Shown: positions 43,355-53,848 of the stretch, piece after piece
Position numbering within the stretch: position 1 is the first letter of the stretch
Layout of the letters: the number at the start of each line of letters is the position of its first letter
Source: an uncultured Nitrospira sp.
GTDB lineage: Bacteria; Nitrospirota; Nitrospiria; Nitrospirales; UBA8639
Assembly: GCA_902500695.1 (NCBI GenBank)
Contig: CABVRQ010000006.1
Span: 28,244 to 92,243 of the forward strand
DNA: 64,000 nt
Direction of reading: 5' to 3'
The notes under the pieces: generated by a model
What the model saw: only the letters and a program-made list of their open reading frames with translations
Database searches by the model: none
Told to the model about the DNA's origin: nothing
Position numbers and translations under genes: made by a program

Positions 43355-44103
43355 AATCCGACCTCTACTAGCCCTGATGCCATGACCGTGCCTAACACCT
43401 CCCGACCCGACGTCTGATTTTTAACGGGAATTGTTTCCCCCCTTTTACCACCCGCTTTGGCTACTCCTACGGTCTGAACCAGCAGACCTTCACCTCTGGC
43501 CTCAATCATCACCCGATCACCCTTATGAATCATCGGTGGGTCGTCCAACATAATTTTCCGAATCGGTTGTCTTGGAGGCAATGGACGTAAGACCTGCTTC
43601 CCTATGACTTCGTCCAGATTAAGAATAAAATCATGCGTCAGTGAAGGGGCATCCACCATCATCGAAGACAGGTCCTCGACAGTCACGACCTCCTTCGGTT
43701 TCAACCAGCGGATTGGGGTCGCCACTTCGACTTGCGCCTTCACCTCTCCTACAACATTCACTGTTTTCAGAAATTGCTGATTGACAAAGACACCGACTCG
43801 AAAGGCTCTACGGCCCGTTCTTCCTCCCCCTGACCATTCTCCAATCTCAAGATGAAGGTCCCCTCTGGGAACCTCCATCATTTGACTGGGAAACAACACC
43901 CGAAATGACACCTGATGATGCGGACGTCCGTATCGACGCATCAGTTCAGCCACGATTACCTGCTCGAATTCTTTTACCCCTACCGATTGCTTATCCGGAC
44001 GGACAGGAGTCAATGAGACCGGCCCTTTCGCCCAGGCTATTCCTTCGACTGTCTCCCATCCATGCCCGCACAGAAGCAATATCAGTATTAGAATGCTTGT
44101 CAT
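43351..44103 (-). CDS. flgA: P-ring assembly chaperone FlgA
   Basis: A 250-residue periplasmic protein with an N-terminal signal segment (SILILILLLCGHGWETVEG) and a C-terminal SAF-type domain: ATPIRWLKPKEVVTVEDL, GKQVLRPLPPRQPIRKIML, MIEARGEGLLVQTVGVAK and GREVLGTVMASGLVEV. FlgA helps the P-ring to polymerise around the rod. It starts 14 bases after flgG. Confidence 0.95.
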   Translation of the reverse strand: MTSILILILLLCGHGWETVEGIAWAKGPVSLTPVRPDKQSVGVKEFEQVIVAELMRRYGRPHHQVSFRVLFPSQMMEVPRGDLHLEIGEWSGGGRTGRRAFRVGVFVNQQFLKTVNVVGEVKAQVEVATPIRWLKPKEVVTVEDLSSMMVDAPSLTHDFILNLDEVIGKQVLRPLPPRQPIRKIMLDDPPMIHKGDRVMIEARGEGLLVQTVGVAKAGGKRGETIPVKNQTSGREVLGTVMASGLVEVGF

Positions 44104-44117
44104 TTAAATCTTATCCT

Positions 44118-44909
44118 TTAACGCCTGAGTCCGTTGACCACCTGCATCATATCGTCGGATGCCTGAATGGCTTTCGCATTGAGTTCATAAGCCCGTTGGG
44201 CAATGATCATATTGACCATTTCATCCGCAATATTCACATTGGATATTTCAAGAAATCCTTGCTGGATATTTCCAAATCCAGTGGAAAATCCCGGCGTCCC
44301 CTGCTGAGCAGGACCTGAAGACGAACTTTCTGAAAATAAATTATTGCCTTGCGCAATCAGGCCTGACGGATTATCAAATCGCACCAATTGAATTTGCCCG
44401 ACCTGCGTGGCTTGAGAGACCCCTGGTAATAACGCCGATACGGTTCCATCCTGGCCAATATCGACTTGGAGTGCTCCGGACGGAATCGTAATGCTCGGGA
44501 TGAGCTGATCACCATCTCCCGAGACCACATTGCCGGTACTATCCTGCTTAAATGATCCCGCCCGCGTATACATCGTGGTCCCATCAGGACGTGTGACTTG
44601 GAAAAATCCAACCCCTTCAATGGCCAAATCCAACGGATTCGTGGTTTGCTTGAGACTGCCTTGGACATATTCCTTGGCCACGGTCACCGGCCTGACACCT
44701 AACCCAACCTGAATTCCGACGGGGAACACTCCAACATTCGAGGCACTGGCTCCAGGCAGACGGGTGATTTGATATAGGAGGTCCGCAAATTCCGCTCGGC
44801 TTCGTTTAAACCCCGTCGTATTCACGTTGGCGAGATTATTCGCAATCGTATCGATATTGAGTTGTTGGGCAAACATGCCCGTTGAAGCGGTATGCATCGC
44901 TCGAATCAT
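44118..44909 (-). CDS. flgG: Distal rod protein FlgG
   Basis: A 263-residue distal rod protein. The N-terminus (MHTASTGMFAQQLNIDTIAN then NLANVNTTGFKRSRAEF) and C-terminus (FLEISNVNIADEMVNMIIAQRAYELNAKAI) are diagnostic. The 90 bases upstream include a perfect GACCAG/CTGGTC hairpin at 44946-44960, which may affect processing between flgF and flgG. It is probably part of the flgF operon. Confidence 0.97.
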   Translation of the reverse strand: MIRAMHTASTGMFAQQLNIDTIANNLANVNTTGFKRSRAEFADLLYQITRLPGASASNVGVFPVGIQVGLGVRPVTVAKEYVQGSLKQTTNPLDLAIEGVGFFQVTRPDGTTMYTRAGSFKQDSTGNVVSGDGDQLIPSITIPSGALQVDIGQDGTVSALLPGVSQATQVGQIQLVRFDNPSGLIAQGNNLFSESSSSGPAQQGTPGFSTGFGNIQQGFLEISNVNIADEMVNMIIAQRAYELNAKAIQASDDMMQVVNGLRR

Positions 44910-44999
44910 TGTAGTCGCTCTCCCTTCTTTCCCTTACGTACTTGCGACCAGAACCTGGTCCTAGAACGCTATACTTTTATGGTAGTCGTCATGTGTGTT

Positions 45000-45719
45000 C
45001 TATCCTTGAACCCGACCGGCTTGAATGGACTGGGCCGCCAGTTCATCCATCGCTTTAATCGCTTTTTGCATTTGTTCGTATTCTCTGGTCACTTTGATCA
45101 ACTCCACCATATCCAGGGATGGATTGACGTTGGATTGCTCCAACATGCCTTGATGCACGGTTGTCTGCTTATCGGCGACAACCTTAGGCGGAACGGTCCA
45201 GAACAAATTTCCCACCTTGGCCGTTTCTTGTCCATCGGCCATCTTATCCAATCGTAACTTGTCCACGACCTGATTATTGACCGAAAGAGTCCCATCAGCG
45301 CCAATCACCACTTCACCAGGCGGAAGAGTAATAGGCCCTTTTTTTCCTAGGAGTGGGTCACCGGTATGGGTCACTAAGTTCCCGTTCGCATTCCGATACA
45401 ATTTCCCGCCACGGTAATAACGCAACCCATCTGGCGTTTGGGCAACCAAAAACCCATCGCCTTCCAACCCTACATTTAACGGTTCCCCTGTCTGATATAA
45501 GGTGCCTTGTGATCGATCAGGCCGAAGCGCATCCATCAAGGGAAACAAATCTATTCCCGCCACCGAAGGCCCTGAGGTTTGCCCCAGGATTGTGGCGAAG
45601 ACAGGCTTGTCCTTTTTAAACCCGGTCGTATGCACATTCCCAATATTATGAGAGAGGACTTCCATGCGGTGTTCAAGTGTAATCGCCCCGGCTAAGGGCG
45701 GATAGATGCCTCGGTTCAT
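45000..45719 (-). CDS. flgF: Proximal rod protein FlgF
   Basis: A 239-residue proximal rod protein starting at 45719, where AAGGAGG lies 6 bases before ATG. The N-terminus (AITLEHRMEVLSHNIGNVHT then TGFKKD) and C-terminus (LEQSNVNPSLDMVELIKVTR) are family signatures. The open frame continues upstream but overlaps a sigma-54 promoter, so a longer product is unlikely. First gene of the rod and ring operon. Confidence 0.95.
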   Translation of the reverse strand: MNRGIYPPLAGAITLEHRMEVLSHNIGNVHTTGFKKDKPVFATILGQTSGPSVAGIDLFPLMDALRPDRSQGTLYQTGEPLNVGLEGDGFLVAQTPDGLRYYRGGKLYRNANGNLVTHTGDPLLGKKGPITLPPGEVVIGADGTLSVNNQVVDKLRLDKMADGQETAKVGNLFWTVPPKVVADKQTTVHQGMLEQSNVNPSLDMVELIKVTREYEQMQKAIKAMDELAAQSIQAGRVQG

Positions 45720-45753
45720 TGCTTCCTCCTTGAGGTGAATACCTGAAGAATTC

Positions 45754-45770
45754 TGCAACGCATGTGCCAA
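45754..45770 (-). promoter_or_regulatory. Sigma-54 promoter for the rod and ring operon
   Basis: Minus strand reads TTGGCACATGCGTTGCA (45770-45754), a full match to the -24/-12 consensus: GG and GC are exactly 10 bases apart. It lies 34 bases before the flgF start. Middle flagellar genes are commonly sigma-54 dependent in Gram-negative bacteria, with a FlrC-like activator expected elsewhere. Confidence 0.88.
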
Positions 45771-46049
45771 TAAGGTACGAACAGGGATTTTGAACGGAGC
45801 AGAGAGCCGGAAGGAAAGATTTTCTAGGGAAGGCGAGCTTTCACTCCACAAACCTGCCACCCGTGTGGCCGTATTGGCAATTGTTGCCTATTAAACCCTT
45901 CTTGCCTAAAACCGGGAGCCGTGGTAATCCCGGGAAGCACACTAGCCCATACCGGCATTACTTACCTCATAGGCCATATCCTGCCTACCGAAAGGCAGAA
46001 TTCGAGACGGGCGATGCTCCTGAATTATTGTCGGATCGTGAAATAGATT

Positions 46050-46790
46050 CTAGGGAAGATAGGGATGCGAGGGATCCGTGTCGGAATGGGTGTCCTTCAG
46101 CACAATGAGTTCTACTCGACGGTTAGAGGCTTGTCCCTGTGGTGTATCATTTAACTCGACAGGACGGGTCCCTGCATAGCCTGTTGAGGACAATCGATAA
46201 TCAGCGAGATGATGCTGGTCGATCAAATATCGGACTAAGGTCGTGGCCCTGGCCGTAGAAAGATCCCAATTGGAGGGATATTGAGACGATTGAATCGGCT
46301 GATTGTCCGTATGCCCTTCAACGGCAATAAGATTGGGCAACTCTTTGACGAGGCTGGCAATGAGGTCGATAAATTCTTTGATTTGTGGATTCAGCCTGGC
46401 ACTTCCACTTTGAAACAACGCATCGTCTTTGATCCGAATATTCAAACCACGTTCCGTGGTGGTGATCTGCACCCCTTGCGGAACATTCGCTGCGGTAATT
46501 GCATTGGCCACACTTAAGAAGGCTCGAGCATTCTCCCCTGAAGAAGGCTTTACTTTCATCTGAATCGGGGTATTTTTGTTAATGGGAAGACTCACGATTG
46601 AAAGTTCCCCCACGGTCTTCTTGTTGTTAAAGGAGCTCACCAGGGATTCACTGAGTACCTTAAACTTCCCTTCATTAACGGAAGAGACTGAGTACATCAC
46701 CACAAAAAAGGCAAATAGCAAGGTAATAAAATCCGCATATGAGACCAGCCATCGTTCGTGATTCTCATGTTCCTCATGTTTTTTTTTCAC
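46050..46790 (-). CDS. motB: Flagellar stator protein MotB
   Basis: A 246-residue stator subunit with a GTG start after GAGGGA. A single N-terminal membrane helix carries the proton-conducting Asp20 in WLVSYADFITLLFAFFVV. The C-terminal OmpA-like domain anchors to peptidoglycan: VEGHTDNQPIQSSQYPSNWD, LSTARATTLVRYL and ASNRRVELIVL. It follows motA by 36 bases. A CTGCCT/AGGCAG hairpin (45981-45998) lies downstream without a T tract. Confidence 0.95.
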   Translation of the reverse strand: MKKKHEEHENHERWLVSYADFITLLFAFFVVMYSVSSVNEGKFKVLSESLVSSFNNKKTVGELSIVSLPINKNTPIQMKVKPSSGENARAFLSVANAITAANVPQGVQITTTERGLNIRIKDDALFQSGSARLNPQIKEFIDLIASLVKELPNLIAVEGHTDNQPIQSSQYPSNWDLSTARATTLVRYLIDQHHLADYRLSSTGYAGTRPVELNDTPQGQASNRRVELIVLKDTHSDTDPSHPYLP

Positions 46791-46826
46791 ACGTTCCCTC
46801 GCACCAACAATCCGGTCGTCCCCAAT

Positions 46827-47588
46827 TTAGGATTTCTTTTTCTCCGACGAGGGCAGAAATCCACTCAACTTCTCCTCAATCATTCTGGGATTCTCACCTT
46901 GAGCCACGGCCACAAGGCCTTCTATCACCATAATTTTCCCGATGATCAAGGTCTTGGCTTTCAACTTGATTTTACTGCCCATAGGAAGAAACAAGAGGTT
47001 GGCAGCGCCCACCCCATAGACCGTGGCCACAAATGCCACCGCGATCCCACCACCCAATGCTGAAGGATCGGCCAAGTTTTCCATCACATGAATCAGGCCT
47101 AATACGGCACCAATGATCCCTACACACGGCGCATATCCCCCAAACGCTTCATAGACCTTGCTCGTGGTGCCAAATTCTTCTTCGAACATTTCGACTTCCA
47201 CTTCCAGGATTTCTTTAATTTTGTGAGGCTCCGTCCCATCGACAACCAACTGCACCCCTTTGGCCATCAACGGATCGGTCAACGACTTTATTTGCCCCTC
47301 CAGGGCCAAGAGCCCCTGTTTCCGACTGATATTTGATAACTCCACGATCTTGGCAATAATGCCCTTCATATCTACATTCACATTTCCAAATACCATGCCC
47401 GCACTGGAAAGAGCTTTCAGGAAAATTGGAAGAGGGAATTGCAGCATTACCGCGCCTAAGGTGCCTCCCATTACAATCAAAAATGCCGTCCCTTGGAGAA
47501 TGGAGCTTAAATGCCCGCCCTCCAGATGTTGCCCCCCAACAATGGCGCCAAGGGAAACAAGGATGCCCAATACCGATAAAATATCCAT
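46827..47588 (-). CDS. motA: Flagellar stator protein MotA
   Basis: A 253-residue membrane protein beginning MDILSVLGILVSLGAIVGG. Four hydrophobic segments are expected; the cytoplasmic loop holds KGIIAKIVELSNISRKQGLLALE, and the final helices include APCVGIIGAVLGLIHVMENL and VAFVATVYGVGAANLLFLP. With MotB it forms the ion channel that drives rotation. The start at 47588 excludes 26 non-conserved upstream codons that overlap the end of cheW. Confidence 0.96.
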   Translation of the reverse strand: MDILSVLGILVSLGAIVGGQHLEGGHLSSILQGTAFLIVMGGTLGAVMLQFPLPIFLKALSSAGMVFGNVNVDMKGIIAKIVELSNISRKQGLLALEGQIKSLTDPLMAKGVQLVVDGTEPHKIKEILEVEVEMFEEEFGTTSKVYEAFGGYAPCVGIIGAVLGLIHVMENLADPSALGGGIAVAFVATVYGVGAANLLFLPMGSKIKLKAKTLIIGKIMVIEGLVAVAQGENPRMIEEKLSGFLPSSEKKKS

Positions 47589-47607
47589 GATGGACGACTC
47601 TTCCTTA

Positions 47608-48093
47608 TTAAAAAGTCCGATTACTAAACAAACGTTCAAGATCCAGCAACAGGACCAGGGACCCATTCACCCGTCCTACCCCTTTATGACATTCTTCGGC
47701 TCCTCCTCGACCCGTGGGGGGTGGGGTTTCAATACATTCTTCAGACAGGCGTAAGACTTCTTCAACAGAATCCACGATAAATCCTAAAATCATATGAGCG
47801 ACTTCCACGACCACAATTCGAGTATCCTTGGTGGGTTCCGTCCCAGTCAGACCAAAACGAGCACGAAGGTTAATAATGGGGATGACTTTTCCACGCAAAT
47901 TCACCACCCCGTCCACATAATGAGGGGCATTCGGAACCTGGGTGATGTCCAGCATACGAATAATTTCTTGAACCCCCAATATATCAATGGCAAACACTTC
48001 GTCGCCCAACTGAAAACTCACCATTTGGAGGACTACTCCACTGTCCTCCTCAAAATCGTTATGAGGTAATACCTTCATCAAAGTATTCTGCAT
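47608..48093 (-). CDS. cheW: Chemotaxis coupling protein CheW
   Basis: A 161-residue CheW linking receptors to CheA. LQMVSFQLGDEVFAIDILGV, VQEIIRMLDITQVPNAPHYV and GVVNLRGKVIPIINLRARFG are classical. An SVEEVLRLSEECIETPPP stretch and a Gly-rich insert (TGRGGAEE) come before the final strand. Probably co-transcribed with motA and motB. Confidence 0.95.
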   Translation of the reverse strand: MQNTLMKVLPHNDFEEDSGVVLQMVSFQLGDEVFAIDILGVQEIIRMLDITQVPNAPHYVDGVVNLRGKVIPIINLRARFGLTGTEPTKDTRIVVVEVAHMILGFIVDSVEEVLRLSEECIETPPPTGRGGAEECHKGVGRVNGSLVLLLDLERLFSNRTF

Positions 48094-48544
48094 GACCTGT
48101 GTCCCTCCAGACGCGTCAACAGTCTCTTTCCCGTCCCGTTCCGACCTTGTGAGAATCGATGGTTAACGAATATCGCCAAGACATTCTGTTTCTCCAATCA
48201 CCCCAATAACGTAGCTCCTACACTAAATCTGCAGCATGGCCGATCCCACCACCCGTGCCATCCTTTCCCTCCATCCGGACAGCTCCTATAATCTTCGGTA
48301 AAATCAGCAATCTCCAGCCCTCCACCAACAATTTTGCAACTTGAGAGCCACTGCGTCTCATTGATCATCAGCAACAGGCATGAGGTTCCCTCGAAGGAAG
48401 GTGACAATTTGCCACAATCTCAACGAAAACTCCCCATTCCCCACCAACGCCCATCATCGGTGCCTTGAGGCTTCAACAATCGCTCTGATAGGGTGAACAC
48501 CATAATTACTTCATAATCATGCATCGAAATAAAGGATTCACTCC
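48094..48544 (-). other. 450-bp gap upstream of cheW
   Basis: No convincing gene. A 69-codon minus-strand frame (48198-48407) has no recognisable features and no ribosome site. The gap must hold the cheW promoter and the promoter of the small plus-strand ORF, but no sigma-28 or sigma-54 consensus is visible; a GGCGATAT at about 48166-48173 has no matching -35. Confidence 0.5.
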
Positions 48545-48826
48545 ATGGACAGACCAGCCAGCTCACAAGCCGATCGATTACTCCTTGATGCGAAAAAAGC
48601 CATTCTGCAAGAACAACATCGACGTTTCCAGGATCTTCAAATCGAAGGCCGTTGGGATGATGCCTGGAAACAATTGCATGTCACCTTGGCCTGCGCAGCG
48701 GATTTACTCAAAGACTCAGTCACCATGCTGGAAGAGGTTGTCTCCAAGAAAAGCTTTCCTCTCTCGACCGACCAATCAACAGGATTCAATGATTCCATCA
48801 ACCAGAATCCCCCTTCCGCCCCATAG
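48545..48826 (+). CDS. Small hypothetical helical protein on the opposite strand
   Basis: A 93-residue ORF, the only complete plus-strand gene I support here. AAAGGA lies 8 bases before the ATG. The product looks like two or three amphipathic helices (SSQADRLLLDAKKAILQEQ, then WDDAWKQLHVTLACAADLL, then VTMLEEVVSK) with a disordered Ser/Pro-rich tail. No family is recognised. It is convergent with the chemoreceptor gene ending at 48865; a short ATGCC/GGCAT hairpin lies between the stops. It could be a small partner of the chemotaxis or motor apparatus. Confidence 0.55.
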   Translation: MDRPASSQADRLLLDAKKAILQEQHRRFQDLQIEGRWDDAWKQLHVTLACAADLLKDSVTMLEEVVSKKSFPLSTDQSTGFNDSINQNPPSAP

Positions 48827-48864
48827 GGCTGTTTGAGATGCCAATGGGCATGGAAACCTTTGAG

Positions 48865-50541
48865 TTACACCTTAAATGATCCAACCAACTTCTGAAGATC
48901 CCCAGCCAACATGCGTAAATCATGACAGGCTTTTGCCGATTGGAAGACTCCTCTGGTTGTCCGACGGGTTGCCTGGGTCATGGATTCTAAATCGCTGGCA
49001 ATTTGTCGCGTTGCCGTGGATTGCTCATCCGTAGCATTGGCAATTTGTTGAATCATCCCCGCCGTTGCATTGATCATAGAATGAATGTTTGCCAAAGCCT
49101 CTCCTGTTTTATTGGCTAACGCCACCCCCTGGCCGACCTGATTTGTCCCTTCCTCCATCGACGAAACAGCGCTTCGTGTATCCTTTTGAATTTGCCGGAT
49201 CATATCCCCAATTTCTTTAGTCGCCTTGGTTGTCCGTTCTGCTAACTTCCGCACTTCATCGGCCACCACAGCGAACCCTCGTCCTTGTTCACCGGCCCGA
49301 GCAGCCTCAATCGCCGCATTGAGTGCCAATAAATTTGTCTGATCCGCAATATCTTCAATCACGCGAACGATTTCACCAATTTGGTCCGAAGACCGCCCGA
49401 GCGTGGTAATGATGTTGGCGGCCTGCACCACCGCATGAGAAACCTGTTGCATGCCCCTCACGGATTGGTTCATCTCATTCTGTCCGCCTCGTGCTGTTTG
49501 GGCCGTTTCCTGAGCAATCCGTGCAGCCTCGGCAGAACTCCGCTCCACTTCCCCCGCCGTCCTGGTCATTTCCTCCACAGCGGAAGCTGACTGAATCACA
49601 CGGGCATCCTGCCCTTCAGCGACCTGAACCACCCCATCCACGGTCGTGGAAAGCTGAACAGTGGACAACATCAAACGGCTTGTTGCATGACTGACCAATG
49701 ACAAAGCTAACTGCATCTTTTCAATAAACGAATTGAGGTCGTGACTGAGTTCCACAATTTCATCAGAGCCATTTCCAACTGAGACTCGTTTCGTCAGATC
49801 ACCTTCTCCCTGTGCAATGTCACGCCAGATAACCATTAGAACATGTAGAGGTTGGAGCACAAATCGATGAACAGACCAATATACGGCACTCAAAAAAATG
49901 ATGATGAGTCCGATCATCCACATTCCTGAATGGAGCACAGAACTGACCATCCCCTCTCTAGCCTGCGGTATCGGAATTGAAAGAGACAACACGCCAAGCA
50001 CATCCCCCAAATTTTTCCCACCATGACAACTTCCGCATGCCTCCACCGTAGCCACATCTGCACTCGCCCTTCGAAAGGTGGGAACCCCGTTGATCGTCTC
50101 AATTTCGCTAATACTCTTCGCCCCATTCTTCATTAGCTCAAGAGCCTTTTGTTCAAACGTATCTTTCGGGGCATTGGCCGGATTCATCGGTTGATCGCTC
50201 ACAAACCGGGCTTGATACCCTCCCAGCAACCCCAATTCCTCCCCGATTTCCTGTATGGCAGTGGCGGGAAAAGGAACGGCATCGGGATCTTGTTCATGGT
50301 CACGGGTCACATGAAGGTAAGGCCCCATGGACGATTGTTTAATTTTCCCCACATAATTTTTGGCAATATAGGCTCTCGTGACATTAATTTGCGCCTGAAT
50401 AATCCTTCCTTCTTCCTCCAACTGCATCTGCAACCGGCCAAACTCTTGTTGGTAAATCACGGCTAGGCCGCAGACAAACATTCCCACGGCTAGGGTTCCC
50501 AGAATTAGAATGAGTTTATGACCGATTCTTAAGCCCTGCAT
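48865..50541 (-). CDS. Methyl-accepting chemotaxis protein with c-type heme sensor
   Basis: A 558-residue chemoreceptor. A first membrane helix (about 10-30) leads to a periplasmic DUF3365/Tll0287-type domain carrying a heme c motif CGSCH at residues 169-173. A second helix (about 205-225), a HAMP region and the methyl-accepting domain with the hairpin tip [20 protein letters not shown] follow. Heme-containing sensors of this group detect redox state or gases, so it may steer the cell by oxygen, nitric oxide or redox potential. It is the last gene of the cheY-to-receptor run. Confidence 0.93.
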   Translation of the reverse strand: MQGLRIGHKLILILGTLAVGMFVCGLAVIYQQEFGRLQMQLEEEGRIIQAQINVTRAYIAKNYVGKIKQSSMGPYLHVTRDHEQDPDAVPFPATAIQEIGEELGLLGGYQARFVSDQPMNPANAPKDTFEQKALELMKNGAKSISEIETINGVPTFRRASADVATVEACGSCHGGKNLGDVLGVLSLSIPIPQAREGMVSSVLHSGMWMIGLIIIFLSAVYWSVHRFVLQPLHVLMVIWRDIAQGEGDLTKRVSVGNGSDEIVELSHDLNSFIEKMQLALSLVSHATSRLMLSTVQLSTTVDGVVQVAEGQDARVIQSASAVEEMTRTAGEVERSSAEAARIAQETAQTARGGQNEMNQSVRGMQQVSHAVVQAANIITTLGRSSDQIGEIVRVIEDIADQTNLLALNAAIEAARAGEQGRGFAVVADEVRKLAERTTKATKEIGDMIRQIQKDTRSAVSSMEEGTNQVGQGVALANKTGEALANIHSMINATAGMIQQIANATDEQSTATRQIASDLESMTQATRRTTRGVFQSAKACHDLRMLAGDLQKLVGSFKV

Positions 50542-50579
50542 ACACTTCCCACCAGGGACACATTGAACAAAGGATTCTA

Positions 50580-52685
50580 TTATTTTTTTAGCGTAAAGCG
50601 ACTGAGCGATGCTTGGAGATCCTCTGCCAATGCCGCAAATTGCTTCGTTGCCGTCGCAACCCCCTGGATGTGGCTTTCATTATCCTGACTGAGTTGCGCG
50701 ACCTGTTGAATACTCGAAGAGATTTGCCCGGAGACTGCAGACTGTTGTTTCGTGGATTCGGCAAAATGTTGAATCATATCCACTACCCGTTGAACCCCCT
50801 GGACGATCTCCGTCAATCGACTCCCGGCTTCTCTGGCCAGCACCATGCCGGTATGCGCTTCCTCAGTTCCCGCCTCCATCGAAAGAACCGCTTCGTGAGT
50901 GCCAGCCTGTACCGATTCGATCACCGTCGCAATTTCTTTTGTCGCCTTCCCCGTTCGCTCGGCCAGTTTCCGCACCTCATCTGCGACCACAGCAAACCCT
51001 CGTCCCTGCTCTCCTGCCCTGGCGGCTTCAATGGCCGCATTGAGCGCCAAAAGATTCGTCTGTTCCGCAATATCTTCGATTACTCCAATAATGTCCCCTA
51101 TATCCTTGGAACGTTGTCCTAATTTCTGAATACGGCTGGCGGATTCCTGTATCCGGCTGGAAACCGACTCCATCCCATGAATAGAAGAGACCACAATATC
51201 CCCACCCCGGACGGCTGAATCGTTGACCCCTGAGGCCGTCGAGGCCAGGGCCTGCGTGTGACGAGCCATATCATCTGCGGTGGCGGACATTTCTTCAACC
51301 GCCCCAGCTACCTGAGTGGCTTGGTGAACTTGTGATTGGCTGGCCTGAACGACCTGATGACCAACCGACGACAATTGGACCGATGCTTGAGAGAGGGAGT
51401 GAGCGACGTTCCGGGTTTGCAAAAGCATCCGACATAATTCATCCAACAAGTTATTCAGGGCTAAACCCATTTGCCCGAGTTCGTCCTGAGTCTTCACAGG
51501 AACCCGGTGAGTTAAGTCCCCCTTCGAGGCTTTCGCCGCCACTTCCCACACGGGTTTTAATCGGCTCACGACTTTTCTTCCCATAAAGATCCCAATGGGG
51601 ACCACCACAAGAAGACCCACTAGCATCTCCAGCAAGGTTTTATTCGTCAGGCTCCTGACATGACTGAATGCTTCATCCTCCGGAACTTGCACCAACACAG
51701 ACCAGTGCATCCCCAACGATCCCCCCGCCCCTGACATCGGGCTATATCCAATCACTTGATTCGCATTTTTCCCTGGATGAAAATTCCTGGCGTTTCCGGA
51801 TTGGCCCTGAACGGCGAATTGTGCGGCATCAAGTCCCAACTGAGCCAGGTTGGCCTTAAACACCACATTCTCTAAATCGTGAGTCACTTCCTCGGTTCCA
51901 TGGACAGCCGGAGCATATTCCATCAGCGTCAAACCTAGGCCATCCTGCAGGATAAGTTCCGCATGCGGAAACCCGGCTTTTTTTAAATCCTGGTATGCCT
52001 CTTGAAAAAAGGCTTCAACCTTTGAAAACTTTATGCGATGGCTCCCATATCCAACTACTCGTCCGTGAGCATAGAGAGGAACCGAGAGCCCGATTGTCAA
52101 GCTGCTCTCTTGGGGAAAGAGTGCCTGTACATCGGGATCCACCATGACGCTTTCCACAAAGACCTCTTGGGTCACATTTCTTGTTAAAGAAGACTCTGTC
52201 GAGTGCCCCCTCTCTCCCCCCTGTTGGAGGGCCCGAAACCACGGAGTCAATCCATAGTTTTTTCCATATAATCCCTCCGTCCGAAGAGGCAGGCCTTCTA
52301 CATCAAGATCATTCACGGCGATCAGATTTCCATCCAGATCCACCACTTGAACCAACGAATACATCCCGGTTGCCTGAACATACGCATTCAATACCTGGAC
52401 GAATTCGTGTGAGGGACGAATAGCTTGTCCCCATAGCTCCGCACCACCAAGAATCGGACTCCGACTCAAGATCTGAGCATCCGCCGAACGCTCAGCGAGA
52501 AAGAGGGAAATTTTTTCAACAATCACTTCTGCCACGTCTTGGTATTGAACGCCAACCTCCTTTTTCAAAACCTCTGCAGTTTGAAACAACGAATAGACTT
52601 GAACACTCAGAGGAATCAGCGAAAAAAATACAAGAATCCAGACTAATTTTGTCGTAATGCCTACATTCCACGTCGACTTCCTCAT
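50580..52685 (-). CDS. Methyl-accepting chemotaxis protein with large periplasmic sensor
   Basis: A 701-residue chemoreceptor. After the first membrane helix (about 12-30) there is a periplasmic part of about 320 residues with features of a double-Cache sensor: [29 protein letters not shown], and [18 protein letters not shown] second helix (about 350-370), a HAMP domain and a signalling domain with [20 protein letters not shown] complete it. Double-Cache receptors usually bind small organic ligands. The neighbouring heme receptor shares the same signalling tip. Confidence 0.94.
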   Translation of the reverse strand: MRKSTWNVGITTKLVWILVFFSLIPLSVQVYSLFQTAEVLKKEVGVQYQDVAEVIVEKISLFLAERSADAQILSRSPILGGAELWGQAIRPSHEFVQVLNAYVQATGMYSLVQVVDLDGNLIAVNDLDVEGLPLRTEGLYGKNYGLTPWFRALQQGGERGHSTESSLTRNVTQEVFVESVMVDPDVQALFPQESSLTIGLSVPLYAHGRVVGYGSHRIKFSKVEAFFQEAYQDLKKAGFPHAELILQDGLGLTLMEYAPAVHGTEEVTHDLENVVFKANLAQLGLDAAQFAVQGQSGNARNFHPGKNANQVIGYSPMSGAGGSLGMHWSVLVQVPEDEAFSHVRSLTNKTLLEMLVGLLVVVPIGIFMGRKVVSRLKPVWEVAAKASKGDLTHRVPVKTQDELGQMGLALNNLLDELCRMLLQTRNVAHSLSQASVQLSSVGHQVVQASQSQVHQATQVAGAVEEMSATADDMARHTQALASTASGVNDSAVRGGDIVVSSIHGMESVSSRIQESASRIQKLGQRSKDIGDIIGVIEDIAEQTNLLALNAAIEAARAGEQGRGFAVVADEVRKLAERTGKATKEIATVIESVQAGTHEAVLSMEAGTEEAHTGMVLAREAGSRLTEIVQGVQRVVDMIQHFAESTKQQSAVSGQISSSIQQVAQLSQDNESHIQGVATATKQFAALAEDLQASLSRFTLKK

Positions 52686-52768
52686 TGGTATCCTCTTGTT
52701 AATCTTTTTGTAGTTCTCGAAATGGGGCAGTACATTTTTCTCAGCACCAACAGTAATAGGTCTTCCCT

Positions 52769-53725
52769 TTACGACGGCACCACGACTCCCGAAGACTTTC
52801 CGAGATGTTGAACTAATTTGTCACGAAGGTCGGTTGGATGAAATTTGGTCACATAATCTGTCACACCCAAAGCCTTTCCTTTATCCACATTGCACTGACC
52901 GGACAAGGAGGAATGCATCAAGATGGGAAGGGCCTGCAATCGGAGATCTTCACGAATAGCCTTTGTCAGGGAAAATCCGTCCATTTCCGGCATTTCAATG
53001 TCGGTAATGACCCCCGCGACAAAGTCGAAAATGGTTCGATCCGTTTTGTCACCCAACTCCGCATACTGTCGTAGCCGGGTGAGCGCCTCTTTTCCCGTCT
53101 GTGTTTCTTCATATTTCATGCCCAACCGTTCCAATGTTTTGGTAATTTGTTTTCTGGCCACAAGCGAATCATCGGCAACCAAGACACGTTTTCCGGCTAA
53201 TTCATCGTTCAGTTCAATCCCAACGAGGACTTCCTCTTCACTTCGCGGGTGCAGTTCGGCCAATACCTTTTCTACATCCAATATCAACACCATTCGGCCA
53301 TCTTCCAATTTCGTAATAGCCGTGACCGCCCCTTGCCGGCTGGACTGGACCATCGGTGGAGGAATTTGAATGCGTTCCCACGACATACGTATGATCCGAT
53401 CAACGCCGCCTACCAAAAAGCCCTGTTTGTTATCGTTATATTCCGCAATGATCAACTTCGCGCCAACCGGATCCAACGGTCCGAGTCCAATCGCCTGCTT
53501 CAAATCGACTAAAGCGATATTTTCTCCACGGAGATTCACTAAACCCAGGATTCGAGGATCGGAGTCCGGAATTTTCACCACGGGTGGGAGCTTCATGACT
53601 TCCCGAATCTTAAAAACATTAATTCCGTAGGTCTCATCAGTCCCAAAATGAAACATTAATAGTTCCATCTTATTGGCCCCGGCCAGCCCGGTCCGTTGAT
53701 CAATTTCTGCCATCCACTTTGCCAT
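52769..53725 (-). CDS. cheV: CheV (CheW-receiver fusion)
   Basis: A 318-residue adaptor. Residues about 18-165 are CheW-like ([40 protein letters not shown]). Residues about 175-310 are a receiver ([36 protein letters not shown] with the phosphoacceptor Asp). CheV couples receptors to CheA and aids adaptation. GAGGAG precedes the ATG. It lies between cheA and a receptor gene. Confidence 0.95.
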   Translation of the reverse strand: MAKWMAEIDQRTGLAGANKMELLMFHFGTDETYGINVFKIREVMKLPPVVKIPDSDPRILGLVNLRGENIALVDLKQAIGLGPLDPVGAKLIIAEYNDNKQGFLVGGVDRIIRMSWERIQIPPPMVQSSRQGAVTAITKLEDGRMVLILDVEKVLAELHPRSEEEVLVGIELNDELAGKRVLVADDSLVARKQITKTLERLGMKYEETQTGKEALTRLRQYAELGDKTDRTIFDFVAGVITDIEMPEMDGFSLTKAIREDLRLQALPILMHSSLSGQCNVDKGKALGVTDYVTKFHPTDLRDKLVQHLGKSSGVVVPS

Positions 53726-53848
53726 TACGCGCTCCTCACTCTTTCACTCGGCCCAGAATGCATCATTCGTCCGACTATCTCTTTTGTATCGCTGTCAATC
53801 TATCCACCGAAATTTCCTGGCACTCAGATCCAACATAGGATCGACGGA

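Noticed and set aside
45720..45860. Longer N-terminus for FlgF
   Set aside because: The extra 47 codons cover a perfect sigma-54 site and lack family features; the ATG at 45719 has an AAGGAGG site.
48198..48407. Minus-strand 69-codon frame in the gap upstream of cheW
   Set aside because: Composition is irregular, with many Cys, Trp and Gly residues, no ribosome site and no recognised family.
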